Positions 14,359-21,770 of a DNA stretch of 21,770 nt are shown piece after piece; position 1 is the first letter of the stretch; each line of letters starts with the position of its first letter. The stretch is taken from positions 1 to 21,770 of the forward strand of contig CAXCCG010000043.1 of assembly GCA_963981015.1 (NCBI GenBank), given 5' to 3'. Under the pieces are notes generated by a model. It was not told the origin of the DNA. It ran no database searches and saw only the letters and a list, made by a program, of their open reading frames with translations. This DNA is from Thiopontia sp013349825. GTDB lineage: Bacteria; Pseudomonadota; Gammaproteobacteria; GCF-002020875. Position numbers and translations under genes: made by a program.

Positions 14359-15041
14359 CGGCTGGAGTGATTACCATTGATGGTCCGGGAGGTGCAGGAA
14401 AAGGGACGGTCTCTCTTGCCGTAGCACATCAATTGGGTTGGGGTTATCTGGATAGTGGTGCTCTCTATCGTGTGTTGGGGCTGTCTGCGGTACGAAAGCA
14501 GATAGCCTTTGAAAATGAGGCAGCGGTGGCAGCAGAGGCAGCTCGATTGGGGGTCAGTTTTGGTGCAGATGATCCCAATCTCGGGGTGCGTGTGCTGTTG
14601 GATGGAGAGGAGGTGACTCAGGAGATTCGTACCGAACAGGCGGGAAAAACAGCCTCACAGGTAGCGGCACTGCCTGCTGTACGTACAGCGTTACTTCAGC
14701 GCCAACGTGACTTTGAACAGCCTCCAGGTGTAGTGGCGGATGGTCGTGATATGGGAACAACCGTGTTCCCTCATGCGGGATTAAAGATTTTTTTGACGGC
14801 AAGCGCTGAAGAGCGTGCTAAAAGGCGATATAAGCAGTTGATCAAGAAAGGGGACGATGCTAATATTCGCGCCCTTCAGCAGGAAATTGAGGCAAGAGAC
14901 CGAATGGACTCCGAGCGCTCAGCCTCACCGTTAAAGGCTGCTGATGATGCGATTACGCTGGATACCACATTGATGTCAATTGATGATGTGGTATCAACCG
15001 TGCTGGCAATGGCAGCAGAGCGCGGTTTGTCTGCTGAATAG
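14355..15041 (+). CDS. cmk: Cytidylate kinase
   Basis: Phosphorylates CMP and dCMP with ATP for nucleotide supply. The 228-residue length is typical. The P-loop GPGGAGKGT is at 10-18, followed by the LDSGALYR substrate motif, DGRDMGTTVFP near 130-140 and the Arg-rich lid (EERAKRRYKQL), then RDRMDSERSASPLKAADDA. The ATG overlaps the aroA TGA as ATGA, so translation is probably coupled. It is the last gene before the strong terminator at 15067, so the aromatic operon ends here and rpsA is separate. Confidence 0.96.
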   Translation: MTAGVITIDGPGGAGKGTVSLAVAHQLGWGYLDSGALYRVLGLSAVRKQIAFENEAAVAAEAARLGVSFGADDPNLGVRVLLDGEEVTQEIRTEQAGKTASQVAALPAVRTALLQRQRDFEQPPGVVADGRDMGTTVFPHAGLKIFLTASAEERAKRRYKQLIKKGDDANIRALQQEIEARDRMDSERSASPLKAADDAITLDTTLMSIDDVVSTVLAMAAERGLSAE

Positions 15042-15066
15042 CAGGGCTTGCAGCAAAGTAAATTTG

Positions 15067-15102
15067 GAGAGGATTGAAGGGTCAATTCTCTCTGTTTTTT
15101 TT
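15067..15102 (+). terminator. Rho-independent terminator after cmk
   Basis: GAGAGGATTGA (15067-15077) pairs over 11 bases, one of them G-U, with TCAATTCTCTC (15082-15092) around a 4-base loop, followed two bases later by eight T (15095-15102). This is a textbook intrinsic terminator between cmk and rpsA. Confidence 0.88.
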
Positions 15103-15188
15103 CATGGGCCTCTTGATCGGGTGCCCCACAACCGCCGGATGGCAGCTAGCTAACCAGCCACCTGGTGTAGATTTTAGGAAAAGATATT
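15103..15188 (+). promoter_or_regulatory. rpsA promoter/leader region
   Basis: The 86 bases between the cmk terminator and the rpsA ATG must contain the rpsA promoter and leader. I could not place convincing -35 and -10 boxes. Short hairpins are visible: GGGC/GCCC (15106-15126) and ACCAG/CTGGT (15153-15166, 4-base loop), with the palindrome AGCTAGCT at 15144-15151 between them. In E. coli the rpsA leader folds into hairpins bound by S1 for autoregulation; whether this leader does the same is inference. The ribosome site AGGAA is at 15176-15180. Confidence 0.35.
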
Positions 15189-16865
15189 ATGAGTGAGAAT
15201 TTTGCAGAACTTCTAGAAGAGAGCTTCCGTTCAACCGTCATGCAGAGTGGTGAGTTGGTCAGTGGTACCGTTATCGATATCACCGATGAGGTTGTTCTGG
15301 TTAATGCAGGGTTGAAGACTGAGGCTGCAATTCCAGCCGAGCAGTTTCGTAGCCGTGAAGGTGAACTGGAAGTTGCTATTGGTGACATCGTTGAGGTGGC
15401 GCTGGAGGCGGTTGCAGATGGTTATGGTGAGACCATTCTCTCTCGTGAAAAAGCGAAGCGCCAAGAGGCGTGGACCCGTCTGCAGGCTGCATTGGATGCG
15501 AATGAGACGGTTACCGGAATGATTAGCGGCAAAGTACGTGGTGGTTTTACAGTAGACCTTGACGATATCCGTGCTTTCCTTCCGGGTTCACTGGTGGATG
15601 TGCGTCCTGTACGTGATACCACCTACCTTGAAGGTAAGGATCTGGAATTCAAGGTTATCAAGCTGGATCAGAAACGTAACAATGTTGTGGTCTCCCGCCG
15701 TGCGGTGGTTGAGGCAGAGTATAGTTCAGAGCGCGAAGAGCTGCTCAAGACCCTGGAAGAGGGTGTGAAGATTAAGGGTATCGTCAAGAACCTTACCGAT
15801 TACGGTGCGTTTATTGATCTTGGTGGTATTGATGGGCTGTTGCACATTACGGATATGGCCTGGAAGCGTGTCCGCCATCCATCTGAAGTGGTTAATGTTG
15901 GTGAAGAGGTTGAGGTTCAGGTACTTCGTTATGACCGTGAACGTAACCGTGTCTCTCTTGGGCTGAAGCAGATGGGTGATGATCCCTGGATGAATATTGC
16001 ACGCCGTTACCCTGCAGGCACACGTGTGTTTGGCAAGATTACCAATATCGCAGATTATGGTTCATTTGTTGAGATTGAGGATGGTGTTGAGGGGTTGGTT
16101 CACACCTCTGAAATGGATTGGACCAATAAGAATATCCACCCATCCAAGGTTGTCGCGATGGGTGAAGAAGTTGAGGTCATGGTGCTGGATATTGACGAAG
16201 AGCGTCGCCGCATCTCCCTTGGCATGAAGCAGTGCAAGGCGAACCCATGGGAACTGTTCAGCAGTTCACACAAGAAAGGGGATCGCCTTGTGGGTAATAT
16301 TAAATCGATCACCGAGTTTGGAATCTTTATTGGTCTGGATGGTGATATTGATGGTCTGGTCCACCTCTCGGATATCTCCTGGCAGGAGAATGGCGAGGAG
16401 TTGATCCGTAACTACGCCAAGGGTGATGAGGTTGAGACCGTTGTTTTGGCCATTGATGCAGAGCGTGAACGTATCTCCTTAGGCATCAAGCAGTTGGGGC
16501 AAGATCCATTCTCTACCTATGTAGCCGAAAATCCACGCGGTACTGTAGTGGTGGGTATTTTAGGTGAGGTTGATGCACGTGGTGCGGTTGTTTCTTTGAG
16601 TGAAGATGTTAGTGGTTACCTACGTGCTTCTGAAATTTCTCGTGAGCGTGTTGAAGATGCACGTACCCTATTGAGCCAGGGTGACGAGATTGAGGTGGCT
16701 ATTTTGGGTGTGGACCGCAAGTCACATACGCTGAATCTCTCTGTTAAACAGAAAGAGTCTCTGGATGAAGAGAAAGCAATCAAAGACTACAATGAGGCAA
16801 ATGCTGTTGAAGAGGCTGGCGCTACCACTATTGGTGATCTGATTAAGAAGCAGATGGATGCTTAA
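15189..16865 (+). CDS. rpsA: 30S ribosomal protein S1
   Basis: Binds mRNA on the small subunit and is needed for initiation on structured or weak-SD leaders. The 558 residues (E. coli 557) hold six S1 OB-fold repeats: two diverged ones near 20-90 and 105-172, then four clear copies starting near 190, 275, 362 and 450, each with a V-x-G-x-V core and ending in an (R/K)ISLG(M/I)KQ-type strand. The N-terminus MSENFAELLEES is the ribosome-binding end. Terminator upstream, own leader, and the usual downstream partner ihfB 77 bases away. Confidence 0.98.
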   Translation: MSENFAELLEESFRSTVMQSGELVSGTVIDITDEVVLVNAGLKTEAAIPAEQFRSREGELEVAIGDIVEVALEAVADGYGETILSREKAKRQEAWTRLQAALDANETVTGMISGKVRGGFTVDLDDIRAFLPGSLVDVRPVRDTTYLEGKDLEFKVIKLDQKRNNVVVSRRAVVEAEYSSEREELLKTLEEGVKIKGIVKNLTDYGAFIDLGGIDGLLHITDMAWKRVRHPSEVVNVGEEVEVQVLRYDRERNRVSLGLKQMGDDPWMNIARRYPAGTRVFGKITNIADYGSFVEIEDGVEGLVHTSEMDWTNKNIHPSKVVAMGEEVEVMVLDIDEERRRISLGMKQCKANPWELFSSSHKKGDRLVGNIKSITEFGIFIGLDGDIDGLVHLSDISWQENGEELIRNYAKGDEVETVVLAIDAERERISLGIKQLGQDPFSTYVAENPRGTVVVGILGEVDARGAVVSLSEDVSGYLRASEISRERVEDARTLLSQGDEIEVAILGVDRKSHTLNLSVKQKESLDEEKAIKDYNEANAVEEAGATTIGDLIKKQMDA

Positions 16866-16877
16866 CTAAGAGGGGGC

Positions 16878-16915
16878 GGTTGCAGTTGGCTGGGTTTTCT
16901 CAGCGAACTGCAGCC
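16878..16915 (+). other. Large hairpin between rpsA and ihfB
   Basis: GGTTGCAGTT (16878-16887) pairs with AACTGCAGCC (16906-16915), with an inner stem GCTGGG/CTCAGC around a TTTT loop (16895-16898); only one internal mismatch. No T-run follows on this strand, only AAAATTCTAC. It may be a partial terminator, a processing site or a 3'-protecting structure for rpsA mRNA; ihfB follows 27 bases later. Confidence 0.55.
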
Positions 16916-16942
16916 AAAATTCTACTCAATTCGAGATGAAAC

Positions 16943-17242
16943 ATGACAAAATCGGAACTGATCGAATCGTTATATAAAAAACTACCACACTTGGCTTATA
17001 CCGATGTGGAGGTGGCTGTAAAGACTATTATCGAGTCGATGACTGAGGCATTAGGTGAAGGGCAGCGGATTGAAATTCGTGGATTTGGTAGCTTTTCTCT
17101 ACACCACCGTCCCGCACGTATGGGACGAAACCCTAAAACGGGAGAGTCGGTGGCTCTGCAAGAGAAATATGTACCGCATTTTAAACCGGGCAAGGAGTTA
17201 CGCGAGCGTGTTAATGAGGCCTGGCTGAAGAAAGACGCTTAG
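16943..17242 (+). CDS. ihfB: Integration host factor subunit beta
   Basis: A DNA-bending nucleoid protein that works as a heterodimer with IHF-alpha. The 99 residues are all one HU/IHF fold. MTKSELIESL at the start, RGFGSFSLHHRPAR at about 46-59 and GRNPKTGE at 61-68 identify the beta subunit; P64 is the DNA-intercalating proline at the tip of the arm. The conserved rpsA-ihfB order supports beta rather than HU. The ribosome site is weak (GAG, 7-9 bases upstream). Confidence 0.96.
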   Translation: MTKSELIESLYKKLPHLAYTDVEVAVKTIIESMTEALGEGQRIEIRGFGSFSLHHRPARMGRNPKTGESVALQEKYVPHFKPGKELRERVNEAWLKKDA

Positions 17243-17357
17243 TGGCTGTTGATGGTCTGGCTGTAGATGGGGTTTGAGTTGTGTAACACTTTTCAAAGCC
17301 TGCTCTATTTGAACATCGGTAGCACTGGATGAGTCGATTTATTAAGGAAATTTATCT

Positions 17358-17597
17358 GTGCGCTTAATCACTCTGGTTCTGTTTCTGATTGTGATTGCTC
17401 TGGGGACACTGTTCTCTGTGCTCAATGCATCACCCGTTCCCTTTGACTACTATTTGGGACAAGGTGAATTTCCCCTGTCGCTACTGTTGGTGGCAATGCT
17501 TGCTTGTGGTGTGGTGTTAGGCATCCTGTCAGCACTTCCCTTGTTGCTCTCATTACGGATTCGTCTGCGTAAGGCGCTCAAATCCATACCTGAATGA
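17358..17597 (+). CDS. lapA: Lipopolysaccharide assembly protein A domain protein
   Basis: A 79-residue inner-membrane protein of the LapA (DUF1049, former YciS) family. Two hydrophobic segments are visible, about residues 3-21 and 40-65, separated by the family's short F/Y-rich loop (PVPFDYYLGQGEFPLSLLL), with a basic C-terminal tail. The start is GTG at 17358, with AGGA nine bases upstream. The last codons overlap lapB as ATGA, so the two are coupled. In E. coli lapA and lapB are co-transcribed; LapA helps but is not essential. The 115 bases after ihfB hold only an imperfect repeat (GGCTGT-GATGG, twice) and no clear terminator. Confidence 0.88.
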   Translation: MRLITLVLFLIVIALGTLFSVLNASPVPFDYYLGQGEFPLSLLLVAMLACGVVLGILSALPLLLSLRIRLRKALKSIPE

Positions 17598-18790
17598 ACA
17601 CACTATTCCCCTATTTGGGGTTTCTGTTACTGCCTGTAGCGGCTGCTTCCGGGTGGTGGCTGGCCAAAAGAGGAGAGGAGAGTGTTCATGAACGAACCAA
17701 CCATCTCTCTTCCAGCTATTTTCAGGGACTCAACTTTCTTGTAAATCAGGAGCAAGAGCGTGCCATTGATCTCTTCTCGAGACTGTTGGAAGAGGAGCCG
17801 GAAATGGTGGAGACGCACCTTGCGCTGGGTACGTTGTTTCGACGACAGGGGGATACCTCTCAGGCAATTCAACTTCACAGTAATCTGGTCAAGAGTGAGA
17901 TGCTCACGGGTGAACAGAGGGCTTTAGCGCTGTTGGAGTTGGGGAGAGACTATATGAAAGCGGGGCTGTTGGACCGCGCAGAGCGCCCTTTCCTGGACTT
18001 GCTTGAGCTGGAACTCCATCAGCAGGATGCCTACAGTTATCTGGTGATTATTTATCAGCAGGAGAAGGAGTGGGATCGTGCCATTGAGACACTGCGTCGC
18101 CAACTGCGTAGTGGACAACAAAGTCCAGTAAATGAGGCGAATAGTCGCGCAACCATTGCACAATTTCTCTGTGAAAAAGCAGAAATTGCCCGCTTTTCGA
18201 GTGATTTAAAAGAGGCCTCTCATCTGGTGGATCAGGCATTGAGAGAAGATCCCAACTCTGTCCGTGCCACCATTATTCGGGCTGAAATTTATGCAACCAC
18301 GGGTCGTAAGCAGCTCGCAATTGAGAGCTACAAGAGCATTGAACGACAGAGTGCTAGCTACATTCCCAATGTGATTAAGCCGTTGCTGTCTCTCTATCGA
18401 GAAGAGGGAAAGCCAGATGAGGTATTGAGTTATCTGAGTGCACTGTTGGAAGCTCATCCCAGTACAACAGTTCTATTGGCTACGGTTGATCAGGTCCAGT
18501 TGATGCATGGTGGGCGCAAAGCGGAACAGTACCTGGTTCAGCAGTTGAAACAACGCCCTTCAGTACGCGGGTTGGAGCAGTTGATTAAACTGAATCTGAC
18601 TCATGCTGAAGCACCCGATGCACGCGATGGGCTGTTGGGGTTGCAGGCATTGACACTTCAGCTGCAGGAGGAGAAGCCGGAGTATCAATGTGGGCAGTGT
18701 GGATTTCAGGCGCACCATCTTCACTGGCAATGTCCCGGCTGTAACCGCTGGAATACCATCAAACCGATTGTCGGGGTCTCTGGAGAATAG
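17594..18790 (+). CDS. lapB: Lipopolysaccharide assembly protein B
   Basis: An inner-membrane-anchored cytoplasmic TPR protein that, in E. coli, directs FtsH proteolysis of LpxC and so balances lipid A with phospholipid. The 398 residues comprise an N-terminal membrane anchor (about 5-23), TPR repeats through about 355, and a C-terminal rubredoxin-type metal site with C366-x2-C369 and C380-x2-C383 (CGQCG and CPGCNRW). All four cysteines are present. It starts with an ATGA overlap on lapA. Downstream it faces pyrF tail to tail across 40 bases, in contrast to the co-directional lapB-pyrF order of E. coli. Confidence 0.95.
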   Translation: MNTLFPYLGFLLLPVAAASGWWLAKRGEESVHERTNHLSSSYFQGLNFLVNQEQERAIDLFSRLLEEEPEMVETHLALGTLFRRQGDTSQAIQLHSNLVKSEMLTGEQRALALLELGRDYMKAGLLDRAERPFLDLLELELHQQDAYSYLVIIYQQEKEWDRAIETLRRQLRSGQQSPVNEANSRATIAQFLCEKAEIARFSSDLKEASHLVDQALREDPNSVRATIIRAEIYATTGRKQLAIESYKSIERQSASYIPNVIKPLLSLYREEGKPDEVLSYLSALLEAHPSTTVLLATVDQVQLMHGGRKAEQYLVQQLKQRPSVRGLEQLIKLNLTHAEAPDARDGLLGLQALTLQLQEEKPEYQCGQCGFQAHHLHWQCPGCNRWNTIKPIVGVSGE

Positions 18791-18830
18791 AGTAACAGCG
18801 TTATTAACGTCTTTGTCTCTTAGTACGCCA

Positions 18831-19529
18831 TCAAACCAAGGTTAATTCAGCATTGATCGCATTCAGTGCTGCCAACGGATCTTCTGCCCCGGTAATCGGG
18901 CGTCCAATCACCAGCCAGTCACTGCCCAGTCCGACCGCCTGAGCCGGGGTCATAATGCGCTTCTGATCTCCTGTAGCACTGCCGGCAGGACGAATGCCCG
19001 GAGTGACTAACTTGAAGCTACTGGGGATCTCTTCTCTCAGTAAGGAGATCTCTTGTGGGGAGCAGACGACCCCATCCATACCGGAAGAGTCAGCGAGTTT
19101 CGCCAGTCGCAGTACCTGATCTGCCGGAGAGGTATCGACTCCCAGCTCAACCAAATCACTCTGGTCCATGCTGGTCAGTACAGTAACCGCAATCAGCAGG
19201 GGTGTATGGTCACCACTGAGGGCGCTACGGGCGGCCTCCATCATTTTGCGACCACCAGAGCCGTGTACATTGACCATCCAAACCCCGAGGTCGGCTGCTG
19301 CGGAACAGGCACGGGCTACTGTGTTGGGTATATCGTAGTATTTCAGGTCGAGGAAGACATCAAAACCCTGATCAACCAATCGACGTACTGTCTCTGGCCC
19401 AGAACGGGTGAAGAGCTCTTTACCTACCTTGACACGGCACCCGTTAGGATCGAGTTGTTCAGCCAGTGCCAATGCCTCATGAGCGGATGGAAAGTCGAGG
19501 GCTACCACAATACGGGAATCATTCATCAT
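18831..19529 (-). CDS. pyrF: Orotidine 5'-phosphate decarboxylase
   Basis: The last step of UMP synthesis. About 232 residues, the usual size of group 1 enzymes. The catalytic tetrad motif reads DLKYYDIPNT with D61, K63 and D66 when counted from the ATG at 19529; VVALDFP at the start, VNVHGSGG, and VTPGIRPAGS and IGRPIT near the C-terminus complete the barrel signatures. The purB TGA (19531-19529) overlaps this ATG by one base. A TTG at 19532 would add one residue and is unlikely; a second ATG at 19526 has better spacing to AGGA (19538-19535), so the true start is one of the two ATGs. It is in tandem with purB and converges on lapB; no clear terminator is visible in the 40-base gap. Confidence 0.95.
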   Translation of the reverse strand: MMNDSRIVVALDFPSAHEALALAEQLDPNGCRVKVGKELFTRSGPETVRRLVDQGFDVFLDLKYYDIPNTVARACSAAADLGVWMVNVHGSGGRKMMEAARSALSGDHTPLLIAVTVLTSMDQSDLVELGVDTSPADQVLRLAKLADSSGMDGVVCSPQEISLLREEIPSSFKLVTPGIRPAGSATGDQKRIMTPAQAVGLGSDWLVIGRPITGAEDPLAALNAINAELTLV

Positions 19530-20896
19530 CAAATCCTTTTGGCCTGATCAACGGCGTTACCGATATAGTTTTCTGGTGTCAGTTCACGTAGTCCCGCCTT
19601 GGCCTCTTCAGGAATGTCGAGATTGTCCACAAACTCCAGCAGGGCGGCTTTAGTGATGCCTTGTCCACGAGTCAGGGCCTTCAGTTTTTCGTAGGGGCTA
19701 TCAACGCCATAGCGGCGCATCACGGTCTGGATTGGTTCAGCCAGCACCTCCCAGGTATTGTCGAGGTCTTGCAACAGGCGACCTCTGTTGATTTCCAGTT
19801 TGCGAATACCTCTCAGGGTAGAGTTGTAGGCGATCAGGCTATGGGCGATACCAACACCCAAATTACGCAGTACGGTAGAGTCAGTGAGGTCACGTTGTCC
19901 ACGGGAAATGACCAGCTTCTCGGCAAGGTGGCCCATGATTGCATTGGCAATGCCCAGGTTGCCTTCGGAGTTTTCAAAGTCAATGGGGTTGACCTTGTGC
20001 GGCATGGTAGAGGAGCCAACCTCACCCTTGACAGTTTTCTGTTTGAAGTAACCCATAGAGATGTACCACCAAACGTCACGGTCATAGTCCAGCAGGATAC
20101 TGTTGAAGCGGCTGATGACATGGAAGAACTCTGCGATATAGTCATGAGGTTCAATCTGTATGGTGTAAGGGTTCCAGCTGATTCCGAGTGACTCAATAAA
20201 ATTTTGTGCAACCTCTTCCCAGTTCAGCTCCGGATAGGCGGAGAGATGGGCATTGTAGTTACCTACGGCACCGTTGATTTTACCAAGAAATTCAATCTTG
20301 ACGATCTGTTCACGCTGGCGACGCAAACGATAGACTACGTTGGCAAACTCTTTTCCCATCGTGGATGGGCTGGCAGGCTGACCATGTGTGCGGCAGAGCA
20401 TGGGGGTGTCTGCCAGTTGATGTGAGAGTGTAGTGAGTAAATCAATGATCTCATCCATTTTTGGAAGGATAATCTGGGTACGAGACTCATTCAGCATCAG
20501 GGCGTGAGAGAGGTTATTGATATCCTCTGAGGTGCAGGCGAAATGGATGAATTCGCTAACCGCCTCTAGTTCACTGTTTCCGGTAATCTTCTCTTTGATG
20601 AAGTACTCCACTGCCTTGACATCATGGTTGGTAGTGCGTTCAATGGTCTTGATGCGCTGAGCATCATCTTCATTGAACTTTTCTACCAGGTGGTTGAGCA
20701 GGTTGAGTGCATGTTCAGAGAAGGGAGGGACTTCGGGAATTCCGTCATGATTTGCCAACATCTGCAACCAGCGCACCTCCACCAGTACACGATGTCGGAT
20801 CAGACCAAATTCACTAAAGATCAGACGGAGATCGGTAGTCGCACGACCATAACGACCATCTACTGGTGAGACTGCTGTAAGAGAGCTTAAATCCAT
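19529..20896 (-). CDS. purB: Adenylosuccinate lyase
   Basis: Cleaves SAICAR and adenylosuccinate, two steps of purine synthesis. The 455 residues match the E. coli enzyme (456), and key residues fall at the same numbers: H171 in RTHGQPASPSTMGKE and S295 in the flexible loop GSSTMPHKVNPIDFENSEGN. TSEDINN near 122-128 is another substrate motif. AAGGA lies about nine bases before the ATG. Usual gammaproteobacterial neighbours of purB (such as mnmA and hflD) are absent; here it heads a purB-pyrF pair with overlapping stop and start. Confidence 0.97.
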   Translation of the reverse strand: MDLSSLTAVSPVDGRYGRATTDLRLIFSEFGLIRHRVLVEVRWLQMLANHDGIPEVPPFSEHALNLLNHLVEKFNEDDAQRIKTIERTTNHDVKAVEYFIKEKITGNSELEAVSEFIHFACTSEDINNLSHALMLNESRTQIILPKMDEIIDLLTTLSHQLADTPMLCRTHGQPASPSTMGKEFANVVYRLRRQREQIVKIEFLGKINGAVGNYNAHLSAYPELNWEEVAQNFIESLGISWNPYTIQIEPHDYIAEFFHVISRFNSILLDYDRDVWWYISMGYFKQKTVKGEVGSSTMPHKVNPIDFENSEGNLGIANAIMGHLAEKLVISRGQRDLTDSTVLRNLGVGIAHSLIAYNSTLRGIRKLEINRGRLLQDLDNTWEVLAEPIQTVMRRYGVDSPYEKLKALTRGQGITKAALLEFVDNLDIPEEAKAGLRELTPENYIGNAVDQAKRI

Positions 20897-21037
20897 GACG
20901 TGGGTTCCTTGACTAAGTAGTAAATAAGATAGGGGCTATTGTTACTTTGTAGAGGTGCCCATAATATGTTGTGAATTATACGGGCTGTTGTAAGATAAAA
21001 GCGAGACGACAGCCATCCAAGGTGAGAAAATGGCAGA
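20897..21037. promoter_or_regulatory. Divergent promoter region between purB and the methyltransferase gene
   Basis: Both flanking genes are transcribed away from this 141-base spacer. On the minus strand a perfect TATAAT lies at 20980-20975, a good -10 for purB with no clear -35. On the plus strand TTGTTA at 20939-20944 and TAATAT at 20962-20967 are 17 bases apart, a modest promoter for the methyltransferase. The two would overlap, so some mutual interference is possible. I see no obvious PurR operator. Confidence 0.4.
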
Positions 21038-21682
21038 ATGAAAAAAAAGCACTCGACTCTGCCCGTTCAGGGATGTGGTTCAGTAGAACAGCTGAAAAAA
21101 GATATCATTTTTCAAGAGCAGCTACTGGGGCATACACTCAATTTTCGTACAACCTGGGGGCTGTTCAGTCCACGAGCCATTGATGAGGGGACCCATCTAC
21201 TATTGGAGTATCTCGATGTTGAAGATAGTGAGACAGTTTTGGATATTGGTTGTGGCTATGGACCACTCGGTGTAGCTATGGGTAAAGAGATACCTCAGGG
21301 GGAGATTCACATGGTGGATAAAGATTATCTTGCCGTTGAGTATGCCAACCGCAATGCGCTCAGTAACAACCTGCCCAACTGTCGTGCCTATCTTTCAAAC
21401 GGATTGAGTGGGGTAGCGGATGATCTCTATTTTGATACGGTGGTTTCCAATATCCCTGCCAAGGTGGGTCGTGAGTTGTTGACCATACTGTTGTGTGATA
21501 GTTATCAGAGGATGAAACCTGGTTCACAAATTGTGGTTGTCACTATTAATGGGCTGAGAGAGTTTATCAAACGAAACTTTAAAGATGTTTTTGGTAATTA
21601 CAAGAAGTTGAAACAGGGGAAGGCGTACACAGTCGCCAGAGCGGTTAAAGAGGATTCGTCATCACCCCATCGAGGTGAGTGA
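21038..21682 (+). CDS. RsmC-like class I SAM-dependent methyltransferase
   Basis: A 214-residue protein resembling the C-terminal catalytic half of 16S rRNA G1207 methyltransferase RsmC and the stand-alone bacterial/archaeal MTS-domain enzymes. FRTTWGLFSPRAIDEGTHLLLEYL (37-60) is the typical lead-in, and motif I is VLDIGCGYGPLG at 67-78. The substrate/catalytic motif IV, usually NPPF or NPPI in this family, is NIPAK at 138-142, keeping Asn and the second Pro. The duplicated N-terminal half of true RsmC is missing. A nucleic acid base is the likely target, but which one is not shown. The ATG at 21038 is the first in frame after a stop; the purine-rich AAGGTGAG lies somewhat far upstream (about 10-17 bases). 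Confidence 0.8.
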   Translation: MKKKHSTLPVQGCGSVEQLKKDIIFQEQLLGHTLNFRTTWGLFSPRAIDEGTHLLLEYLDVEDSETVLDIGCGYGPLGVAMGKEIPQGEIHMVDKDYLAVEYANRNALSNNLPNCRAYLSNGLSGVADDLYFDTVVSNIPAKVGRELLTILLCDSYQRMKPGSQIVVVTINGLREFIKRNFKDVFGNYKKLKQGKAYTVARAVKEDSSSPHRGE

Positions 21683-21717
21683 ATATGGCTTGTTGTTGTA
21701 AGGGGGAGGCTGCTACT

Positions 21718-21770
21718 ATGTATCTCAGTTTTTCTATATATCAAGGGAATGGACTCAACGATACTTTAGA
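21718..21770 (+). CDS. Start of an unidentified gene, cut by the window end
   Basis: AAGGGGGAGG (21700-21709) is a very strong ribosome site eight bases before ATG at 21718. The frame stays open to the window edge and begins MYLSFSIYQGNGLNDTL. An in-frame ATG at 21685 exists but lacks a ribosome site. Seventeen residues are not enough to identify a family. The gene follows the methyltransferase by 35 bases and could be co-transcribed with it. Confidence 0.45.
   Translation, partial: MYLSFSIYQGNGLNDTL

Noticed and set aside
19530..19532. TTG as the pyrF start
   Set aside because: Two ATGs follow immediately, the second with good spacing to AGGA; a TTG start adding one residue is unnecessary.

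Overview
The window is a piece of a gammaproteobacterial chromosome made almost entirely of housekeeping genes. The gene order gyrA, serC, pheA, hisC, tyrA, aroA, cmk, rpsA, ihfB, lapA, lapB is the classical gammaproteobacterial aromatic 'supraoperon' neighbourhood known from Pseudomonas and relatives. All key proteins (GyrA, S1, IHF-beta, PurB, LapB) have typical gammaproteobacterial lengths and motifs. I cannot name the genus. The extra serA and the leading mtnA would fit a Chromatiales- or Thiotrichales-like lineage, but that is a guess.

Layout. Positions 1-356 hold no supported gene, only a palindromic repeat fragment and a very good sigma-70 promoter. Positions 357-2888 encode an orphan tripartite hybrid histidine kinase, followed by a start-stop-overlapping 57-codon ORF and the first copy of a small inverted-repeat element. 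Then come mtnA and gyrA, the latter with its own extended -10 promoter. A short tandem repeat and a hairpin separate gyrA from serC. The second repeat copy sits exactly on the serC stop codon. serA follows and ends in a strong terminator. pheA, hisC, tyrA, aroA and cmk then run tightly packed, two junctions being ATGA overlaps, to a second strong terminator. rpsA, ihfB, lapA and lapB finish the plus-strand block. pyrF and purB are on the minus strand, convergent with lapB. A divergent RsmC-like methyltransferase and the first codons of one more gene close the window.

Function. serC and serA are two steps of serine synthesis. aroA, pheA, tyrA and hisC (probably acting as an aromatic aminotransferase here) carry shikimate flux to phenylalanine and tyrosine. 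cmk and rpsA serve nucleotide supply and translation, ihfB DNA bending, lapA/lapB control of lipopolysaccharide synthesis, and pyrF and purB pyrimidine and purine synthesis. mtnA belongs to methionine salvage.

The most interesting material is not a gene. It is a non-coding, MITE-like element present twice (about 94% identical), with terminal inverted repeats and an apparent TA target duplication. One copy landed in the serC stop codon and rebuilt a stop from its own end. I found no defence system, CRISPR array, prophage, tRNA or rRNA.
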